The position numbers and the translations under genes are program-made. This document shows positions 56,813 through 64,000 of a stretch of DNA of 64,000 nt, piece after piece (position 1 is the first letter of the stretch; each line of letters opens with the position of its first letter). The stretch covers positions 124,001-188,000 of the forward strand of contig JAMXSV010000026.1 of assembly GCA_027559495.1 (NCBI GenBank), written 5' to 3'. This stretch comes from Aurifilum marmelostoma (Eukaryota; Ascomycota; Sordariomycetes; Diaporthales; Cryphonectriaceae). The notes under the pieces are model-generated. The model searched no databases. It was not told the origin of the DNA and was given only the letters and a program-made list of their open reading frames with translations.

Positions 56813-58174
56813 ATGGCCACCGCTGTCTTGTTCAGGAGGCCATCCGCTGTCTGGCTGGACATCCCTCGCCCTTTTGGTGTCTGGAACAGGTCCAGGTCAC
56901 CACCACATATCCGCTCCTTCTCGGCATCCTCCCGCCTGCAAGAGATTCGCGAAGTCTCCAGCCTCCCCGACAGGATCAGCCCTGTGTACCACGAGACCTC
57001 TGTGGGGCTGCTCACCCTTCACTGGAGCCAGACACCCAGGAACGTCCTACTGATTCCCAAACTCCACGCGCCCAAGGTCGTCCAGGATGCGGTGCGGTTT
57101 GCCCATCACCTGCACGACAACTACCCGGGCATCAACATCGTCTTCGAGAGCCGCATCGCCGACCGCGTACACCGTAGCCTGCCCTTTCCCATCTACTCCA
57201 CGGCGCGCAGTGATCCTTCGACCCAGTTCCCTAACAAGATCGACCTGGTCACCACCCTGGGCGGCGATGGCACCATCCTCCGCGCGGCCAGCCTGTTCTC
57301 CCTCCAGTCCAGCGTGCCGCCTATCCTTTCCTTCAGCATGGGTACCCTAGGCTTTCTCGGCGAATGGAAGTTTGAGGAGTTCAAGGACGCCTGGACCCGT
57401 GTCTACACCAGCGGTGACGCCCCCGCCTCTGCCAGGCCCAAGGTCCTCCTGCGTCACCGTCTCAAGGTCGGCGTCTACGACGAGGAGGGCAAGAATATCA
57501 ACAGCCAGCTCATGCCCACCTCCACCGCCGAGGCTCATCAGAGGCTTCGCCTCATGCCGCTGAGCGCCGAGCAGGAGGCAGCCCTGGGCATACCCGGCTG
57601 GGAACCCCCCGTCAAGGTACCCCCGACCTTCCATGCCGTCAACGAGCTGCTCCTCCACCGTGGCGGCCAGCCTCACCTCGCCATCATCGATGTTTTTGTC
57701 AACAATCACTTCCTGACCGAGGCCATCTGCGACGGCATTCTCGTCAGTACCCCTACCGGCTCTACCGCCTATTCCCTCAGCGCAGGTGGTGCCATCGTCC
57801 ATCCTCTGGTCGGCTCCCTGCTCATCACCCCCATCTGCCCCAGGAGCCTGAGCTTCCGGCCTCTCGTGCTGCCCCTGGACACCAAGGTCGTGCTCCGCCT
57901 GAGCGAGAGGAACCGGGGCCGCGAGCTCGAGGTCAGCATCGATGGCAAGAGGCGCACCGGTGCCAGCCCGGGTATGGAAATCCGCGTGCAGGGAGAGACC
58001 ATCACGAGATCTGATGACGGGGGCTGGACGGGCGGTGTTCCCTGCGTCATCAGGGACCATCACACCGGAGGCGGCGCAGAGCCGGAAGCCAATGAGGACG
58101 ACGATGATGGCTGGGTTGGCGGGCTCAATGGCCTGCTCAAGTTTAATTATCCGTTCGGAAAAGAGTCCTCGTGA
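56813..58174 (+). CDS. POS5: Mitochondrial NADH kinase (POS5 type)
   Basis: A single exon of 453 residues. The open frame extends upstream but the first ATG is at 56813 (MATAVLFRRPSAVWLDIPRP). The N terminus is Arg/Ser-rich without acids, as in a mitochondrial targeting sequence (RSRSPPHIRSFSASSRL). The NAD kinase core shows the GGDGT loop (TLGGDGTILRA, about 147-157), MGTLGFLGEW, HAVNELLLHRGG, the donor-binding ILVSTPTGSTAYSLSAGG, and PICPRSLSFRPLVLP. Yeast Pos5 phosphorylates NADH (and NAD) with ATP in the matrix and supplies mitochondrial NADPH for oxidative defence and Fe-S cluster assembly. The length and single-block layout match this group and not the longer cytosolic Utr1 type. An acidic tail (EANEDDDDG) precedes a conserved hydrophobic end. 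The symbol is given by family resemblance. Confidence 0.92.
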   Translation: MATAVLFRRPSAVWLDIPRPFGVWNRSRSPPHIRSFSASSRLQEIREVSSLPDRISPVYHETSVGLLTLHWSQTPRNVLLIPKLHAPKVVQDAVRFAHHLHDNYPGINIVFESRIADRVHRSLPFPIYSTARSDPSTQFPNKIDLVTTLGGDGTILRAASLFSLQSSVPPILSFSMGTLGFLGEWKFEEFKDAWTRVYTSGDAPASARPKVLLRHRLKVGVYDEEGKNINSQLMPTSTAEAHQRLRLMPLSAEQEAALGIPGWEPPVKVPPTFHAVNELLLHRGGQPHLAIIDVFVNNHFLTEAICDGILVSTPTGSTAYSLSAGGAIVHPLVGSLLITPICPRSLSFRPLVLPLDTKVVLRLSERNRGRELEVSIDGKRRTGASPGMEIRVQGETITRSDDGGWTGGVPCVIRDHHTGGGAEPEANEDDDDGWVGGLNGLLKFNYPFGKESS

Positions 58175-58639
58175 GAAAGCGGGGTGCTTCACAAGATGGC
58201 ACCAGACTGGGCATGGTAGTCATTAATCTAGCGAGCATTGTAATCTTCTTCGGTCTTTTTCAACATCATAATCTCAGATTACGGCACGTACCCCGCTGGA
58301 CACGAAGGAATGACACGAAAACAAAATGGGTCTCGAGTGTGAGGGAATATCTGTGTATGTATTTTTGCCCGAAAGGGCGCTTCAAATATGTAATTAATGT
58401 TGCAATAGCAAGTAGCCAAGGAGCGTCGAGAAGAGAAAGTTTCTCCGCTGCCATATCATTTTGGGTCTTGATTAAGACGGCAAACCAAGAAATCGAGGGC
58501 AGTGGGGGAGGCCTGTGCTTGCTGAACGCTCTTCACCAGGCAAGACAACAACAGTTGGACCGAAAAATTGTGTCTCCAATATTGTTGCGGGTTCGTGCCT
58601 GATGAGTCACGGCAAGGCTTTCTTCCATCTACCCATTTC
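58175..58639. other. Intergenic between convergent genes
   Basis: About 0.46 kb of 3' regions. No gene or repeat recognised. Confidence 0.5.
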
Positions 58640-59169
58640 TTACCAGTTGCCTCCACGGAAAGGATTGCCCCATCCACTTCCTGTTGGACGACCTCCTCCG
58701 CGGTGTCCTTTGTCTCCCGGATACCCAGAACCATCACCCTCTCCGTGACCAGGGTAGTCATCACCGCCTGATCCACCTCCTGCGTGTTGGCCTGTCTCGC
58801 CAGACCGGCCTGAATCCCCTCCGCCTTGGCCTCCTCCACCGTAGCCTCCATAGGGCAGGGGCGTGAACGCCGGTGGGCTCGAGGCCGAGCTTGTGGTTGT
58901 CTTGAGGGCTGTGGAGAAGGAGGATGGCTCTGTGAATGTAGGCAGGGACGTGACGGTCGTGTTGGTCGCACTGGCAGGCAGAGAGCTGGATGTGTAGACA
59001 CCCAAAGACGACGACGACGACGAGACGCTGGGGTACCCACTGGCTGCTCCCACAGAGGCTGTCGTGGTGTTGGAATAGCCTGTCGCCGAGCCTGTGGTAG
59101 AAGTGATAGTGTACGTCTGCGTGAGGGTCAGGGTTGTGTCTACCGTGAGAGTAGAGGTGGATTCGCTGG

Positions 59170-59251
<82 letters not shown>

Positions 59252-60315
59252 GTAGTTGCTACCAGGGGCTGGCGGGGTGACGCTGGCGCCCACAGACGTG
59301 ATGGGCGATGACCAGCTGGCCGTTCTCGAGGACAAGTAGCTGGGGCTGGCGGTCTCGTTGCCCTGTGGGCCGACGGAGCTTGTCAGGCCCGGGAGGCTGC
59401 TGTTGCTCGGGGCAGTCGATGTTGCTCCGGACGAGCTGATGATGGTCTGGGTCGTGCTGAGGGTGATGGTGTACGTGACGTTCGAAGAGGAGGAGAAGGA
59501 AACGCCTGCTGGTGCGGCCGAAGAGGAGTACCCTGTTCCCTGGCTCGACCACTCGGTTGTGGGCCAAGTCAATGGTGTTGTGGTGTTGGGATAGACCGTG
59601 GACGTGGACGTGAGCACCGAGGGGCTTGGGCTCGTTCCCGGAGCAGAAGACTCGGAAGTAAAAGAAAAGGGGCCAGTTGACGAGATGTTACTGGGACCGC
59701 TCGGGCTCGGGGCGCCAGTGCTGTACCGTGTCCCAGTGCCCGTGTGATAGCCTCCCCAGGACGAAGCATTGCCCCAGGGGTAAGTCGTGGACTGTGGTGA
59801 GGAAGAAGACAGAAGTCCCGTGCCGGTTCCGTTCAGGGAAGAAGACGCCGTTGCAGACTTGGAGACTGAGACAGGGCCGACCGAGGATGTTGCACCAGTC
59901 GACAGGGGCACTGTTCCTGTACCCTGAGCCGAGGAGGTGTAGAGGACGGAAGTACCATTGCTATAAGGTCCAGGGCTGTAGGAGGACGGGGAGCTTCCTG
60001 TACCGGTGGTGGTGGTGAGCAGTCCAGAGACCCTGGATGTCAAGGCGCAAGGAATCTGGACCGAGACCGTGACGGTTGATGGCGCACAGGACTCGAGGAC
60101 CGTGACTGTCTCTGTGACTGTAGGCGTAGGCCAGCCGTATTCCTGTCTGTCCTTGATAACGTTGGGGTTCTCGTTGGGCAGCTCATGGCCAAGGACGCTG
60201 ACGGCTCTGAAATGCGGTGTCATCTTTGTGTCAGTCAAGTCTTGCCTTGCTCTTCTCTAGAAGATTATTCTTACCCTACGGCTAGCAACCCGAGACGGAG
60301 TAGTACCACAGACAT
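58640..60315 (-). CDS. Secreted Ser/Thr-rich protein with poly-Ser tract and Gly-rich tail
   Basis: Exons 60315-60275 and 60206-58640 give 535 residues. Exon 1 plus the start of exon 2 forms a signal peptide, MSVVLLRLGLLAVGAVSVLG. The mature protein begins with a PTPTVTETVTV region and a single pair of Cys (LESCAPST...QIPCAL), then about 400 residues made almost only of Ser, Thr, Pro, Gly, Tyr and Ala with many sequons. A run of about 26 Ser is coded by AGC repeats. The last 70 residues are Gly/Asp/His-rich without a hydrophobic anchor. This resembles mucin-like cell-wall or surface proteins that would be heavily O-mannosylated. No enzyme domain is visible. The intron (GTAAGA...TTTCAG, 68 bases) is needed to gain the signal peptide, since the second exon has no proper start of its own. 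Confidence 0.75.
59174..59250. repeat. CTG (AGC) trinucleotide repeat, poly-Ser
   Basis: About 25-26 perfect CTG units on the plus strand, read as AGC (Ser) on the minus strand inside the Ser/Thr-rich protein gene. Confidence 0.93.
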
Positions 60316-63300
60316 GATGGCAATAGAGCTCAGCAGCCAAATCAAGCAAAATCAGACAATGAAACGAGTGTCAAGAGAAAGAAGAAACGAGTGGATAGCC
60401 TCAGACTGGGCTTGAAATTGCTCACAAACACTGGACGGCGTGGAGTACTGTGAGGTTGAGTAGAGAGGGTTGTCGTCCCTTGAGGCCCATGGCCGAGAGG
60501 AACCTTTATAGCCATCTCTCTTGCGAGCAAACCAGGGCTCCCATCTGCTGTTTACCCGACCCTCCCTCACAAAGGTCCCTTCCATCGTATCCACAAACAA
60601 AAAGCAAGCCGAAACCTCATCAAGGAGGCGGCGTTCGGCCAGAGCCAGCAGGGGGGGGAAACATGGAACAGCGGAAACGGATGATAGCATTTCTAGCGGC
60701 ACCTTTTCCATGACAGAAGTTCTTCCACCCGTCATCGAGATGGACTCATGCGTCTTCCCGAGGGCTTTCGCCATGATAATTACACAAACGAAGCAGCCAA
60801 GAGTGGCAAGGTGGGCAGGGTCTGACGGGCTTCCCGTTCAGCTCCCTCTCCCCTGTCTGCTAATTACTGCATGTCGCTGATGGAGGCGGGCCCAGCGGCT
60901 TGGCCCAGGGGAGGCTATATGCAGAAGTAAAAGAGAAAACTTGTCAGCTAGTATTTGTTATCATTGTCCGGCTGGGAGAAGGAACAGAAGAACGCCTCCG
61001 CTAGTAGGCTGCATGTAATAGGGTGCTTAGATACTCGGCAGAAAGAAAAGCACGCCTGTTTGGCCGTGCCAATTTCTGATGCACCCGGGTCAATCTATTC
61101 TCTAGACTCGGACTATAAAATCTTCCTTCCAGTCACTATGCAGTACACATACTGTGGTAACTTCTTGGCACAGGGAGAGTGGAAATGAAGCCACGCTGAA
61201 AGGAAAACCGCCTCACGGGACGGGAATTCTCGTCTCCTGCAACTTGATGTCTGGCCCGCTCGCAACACACATGAATTGCTACATGATCCTTGGGGGGAGG
61301 GGGGGGGGAGGTGGGAACGGATCGGTACACTAGAAAAGCCACTGTTGGCTCTAGACAACGGCCTGCCGGCAAGGAAAAGTAAATAAACTCAGTACTATAG
61401 TATGAAAATTCGACTGTGGGGTCTTGTCTCTCGCTACACATCAGAAAGGCGGACCAAGAGAGGCGTGTTGGCCCCCTTGCAGGCTCCTCATGCATTGGCT
61501 TCAGGTTGACTTTTGCCCTTCTGGCTGGATTCGTGTGTTCCCACCCAGTCGGGTTGATTCTGCTTCTGTTCCGAATGTCAGACAGTGTTGTGGCACCGTC
61601 AACGACCGCCCGCGAGGCTGCTTATACAAACAGTTAGTATCAGCATATGCATGTTCCCGCTGCTCTCCAACTTGTGCTACACATCTCATCTGGGATTGTG
61701 CTGGACCGCATGATCAAGCTACGCGAACACAGCACTACTCATTATTGAATAACACGCCAAAATTGCCCGTGATCCTTCAATTACAGGTTTGCAATAAGAT
61801 CCTTTTTTTATCTGCCGTGTCTCTAGCTTAATTAATTAACTGTGCAAGATCGGAGCTCTTGTGCATGACTAGCTCTCTAATCTTGCCCTCCTATATATCG
61901 AGTGTGCCGTTGTGCATCTCGTAATTAATTAATTAGTCATTTGGAAAAACCAATCTCCTGGGCCACATGCAGGCGCCCCAGCCGAGCAGGCGCTGTGTTC
62001 CCTCGGAAAAAGCAAGGCACATACACACAAACACACACTAACAGGCCACCAAATGAGACGCGGGACATATCACAAAACAAGTCGGGTCTAACCGAGAACG
62101 TTGTGCGGAACATCTTTCTCAAGAGAGACGGCGCGGGAGGCGGCTCAGTGGAGGCGTGAAAATGTGCCGTGGTGTGCTTGCGTGCTTGGGAAAAGGAAAA
62201 ACTTGCCCAGATATGCATCTTGGAGTGCCGCCAAATTCAGAGAGGTGAGTAAATGTCTCGCATATCAGAGACACATGATCCACCCTGAGCCTCGAACTGC
62301 CCCCCAGCTACTAGGTCAGAATTCACGGGCCTCGCCAGGTTGTCCCTCCTCTCAGGTGCACTGAAGAAGAAAATCTATGCAGGTATTATGGCCCAAGACA
62401 TGTTCTAATGCGGGCTAGCTTTGCAGAATGTCTCACAGAAAAGAAAAGGAAAAGAGGGCGAGTTGGGGGGGGGGGGATAGTAGGTGATTCCAACCTCTGT
62501 GGGAAGGTGGAGGGTCTCTTGCACAACAAGATATGGCTGGAAAGAAGAGCAGTCAATAGATGAAGAGGATAAAATAGTCATATAGCTGTATTCCTAAGAA
62601 TGGTTGCACGCACAGTATCCGAGAGCAAATGACAATGCGCTGGGAACTCACTGGCGAGTTCGTTTTGCAACATATCAAAACAAGAGAGCAGATTTATGTT
62701 GGTACAAACAGACCACGGACAAGTATGCAGATAACAGGAATGGATTGGTGATGTTTCGAGAAAGTTTATTGGTGTTTAATCGATCATTTCCACTACTCGT
62801 TCCATATTTAAGACGCTTAACTCGTTGATCAAAACCAAGATATTCAATTCTATAGGTCAAGACAACTTTGCAGGTTAATTATCATGCGGATTCAAATCCG
62901 GGAGCATAGTGATCAAAGTCGCAACGGCCTTGTGTTTTCTGCCGCTTCCGAGTCTGTACAATCACACATTCGATTGCATCCTTGGTGATTAAACAGAGCC
63001 TCGGAGCTATCATATACTGCTCATAAATGATAACATGTAAAACCCTTACTTACTAAGACTCCGAGTGACTTGCATAGGCCTTTCTCGTTAAAGTGATGGG
63101 GTAAGGAACTTTGACCACCAGTGGGAAACTTGCTCAGCCGGATCCAGAATTGATCAAAGGGCCGGAAACCTGCTCAAACCACCTCGCGGGCACGTCTTGG
63201 CGAAACTGCTCAGCTTTCAGCACATGAGCACATTTTGGCATCCTCGACTGGTCAATTATATCCACGCCATGAGGCACCTGCTAGACGGAGGAGATTGGTG

Positions 63301-63558
63301 TTCCGGTCATTGGACTACATATTCAGCCCTAGTCGCCCAAGTAGAAAGCAAGCAGGCAATACAGAAGAAGAGGATAATTATCCTCCGCCGTGGCCAGCCA
63401 ATTGTATTCATGCCACTGGGCACTGACCATATTTGATACCCTCATATATCGATTCCGCAAGAGTCGACGTTCATCAAAGATCGCCCATTACACCCTAGTG
63501 TCCTCTCAAGACCTCTTCGTCGTTGCCAGAGAGCCTCACCTTACCTCACAAACACAAG
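60316..63558. other. Long intergenic stretch with G-rich tracts
   Basis: About 3.2 kb without a supported gene. It contains guanine runs at about 61290-61314 and 62464-62476, TTAATTAATTAA patches at 61830 and 61920, and a (CA)-rich patch at 62020-62040. Short open frames overlap on both strands with no motif. The last few hundred bases should hold the promoter of the gene at 63559. Confidence 0.5.
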
Positions 63559-64000
63559 ATGTGCGGTGGCAGTGACAGCGTTGGTGATGACCCTCGGCGC
63601 TTTGGAGCCCTGGCCGTCTTGACACCTACTCCCAATGATGCTGGTGCTGCTGATGCTGGTGCTGCTGCGCCTGATGCGGATTCTGCATACCTTTCAGGGC
63701 GGGTAGTATTTCTCAACAAGGCGGATCGTGGGAGCCCATTGGCCACTCATGTCAGGTTCACGCCGGCCGGGTCACACCATCCCGACCAAGACTTGACATT
63801 GAGCATATTGTCAGTCCCTTCCGACTCCTTTCGAGGTCCCCTTCTGGCCTCTGTCTCCGCTCGAGCTGACCCGCCATTCCGGCCCACAGCTGCACCGGAG
63901 ACCTGAGCATACCGCGGAGCCGGTGCAAGCTGTTTGACAGTCTCACCCTGCCGAGATTCGCTGAAATCGATGCCGGGGATGCAGGAGGATTTGCAGAGTT
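63559..64000 (+). CDS. Hypothetical protein, 5' part, runs off the window
   Basis: A probable first exon, 63559-63809, starts MCGGSDSVGDDPRRFGALAV and is Ala/Asp/Pro-rich. An intron from 63810 (GTCAGT) to 63889 (CCACAG), with a good GCTGAC branch site, would join it to an open frame that continues to the end of the window (DLSIPRSRCKLFDSLTLPRF, then EIDAGDAGG). Without splicing the first frame stops at 63906. The middle part (GRVVFLNKADRGSPLATHVR) looks like an ordered beta-rich domain. I do not recognise the family. The gene is cut by the right edge, so length and function remain open. A donor with GTCAGT is weaker than usual. Confidence 0.5.

Noticed and set aside
57347..58192. A 281-codon open frame on the minus strand
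   Set aside because: It lies opposite the NADH kinase gene and reflects the codon bias of that gene; it has no motif.
62876..62910. A tRNA T-loop-like GGATTCAAATCC sequence
   Set aside because: Flanking bases do not form a T stem, and no matching acceptor or anticodon arms are present.

Overview
The window is nuclear DNA of a filamentous ascomycete (Pezizomycotina). Protein genes carry short introns of about 50-190 bases with GT-AG ends and CTRAY-like branch sites. The gene content is typically fungal: a highly reducing polyketide synthase, a LysM secreted protein, an RGS-LOV photoreceptor, a POS5-type NADH kinase and an OCRL-like 5-phosphatase. I could not fix genus or class. I saw no convincing tRNA, rRNA, CRISPR array, intact transposon or virus.

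Left part (1-8 kb): gene-poor and AT-rich, with two decayed genes, an F-box-like protein (2.1-2.9 kb) and a fungal hypothetical protein (4.9-5.7 kb). A two-exon LysM secreted protein follows at 8.0-8.8 kb.

Secondary-metabolite block (9.07-24.9 kb): an HxxxD acyltransferase (-), a family 1 glycosyltransferase (-), an FSH-type serine hydrolase (-) and, divergently, a highly reducing PKS (+). The PKS order is KS-AT-DH-pseudoKR-ER-KR-ACP, with no visible methyltransferase and no release domain. Taken together the genes suggest a reduced polyketide chain, released by the separate hydrolase, then glycosylated and acylated, i.e. a glycolipid-like product. This pathway is inferred. No P450, transporter or regulator is visible. 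The PKS reading frame is broken by one extra base in a C run.

Middle (25-38 kb): a Cys-containing hypothetical protein, a GPI-anchor-like secreted protein, a dynamin-family GTPase whose last intron appears to start with AT instead of GT, a DEDDy 3'-5' exonuclease with an Asp-rich repeat tail, and a clearly decayed SET-domain gene.

Right part (38-64 kb): denser and conserved. It holds a Dcp1-like protein, an OCRL-like phosphatase with ASH and RhoGAP-like regions, a disordered acidic protein, a cupin, an RGS-LOV photoreceptor, an AGPAT/LPLAT acyltransferase, a mitochondrial NADH kinase, a Ser/Thr-rich secreted protein with a long poly-Ser run, and the 5' end of an unknown gene at the right edge. 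The change near 38 kb looks like an accessory-to-core boundary.

Four otherwise intact genes (about 20.2, 26.5, 42.8 and 45.7 kb) each contain one single-base frame break inside or next to a homopolymer. Sequencing error is as likely as real mutation, so these are reported as damaged-in-this-sequence genes, not as proven pseudogenes.
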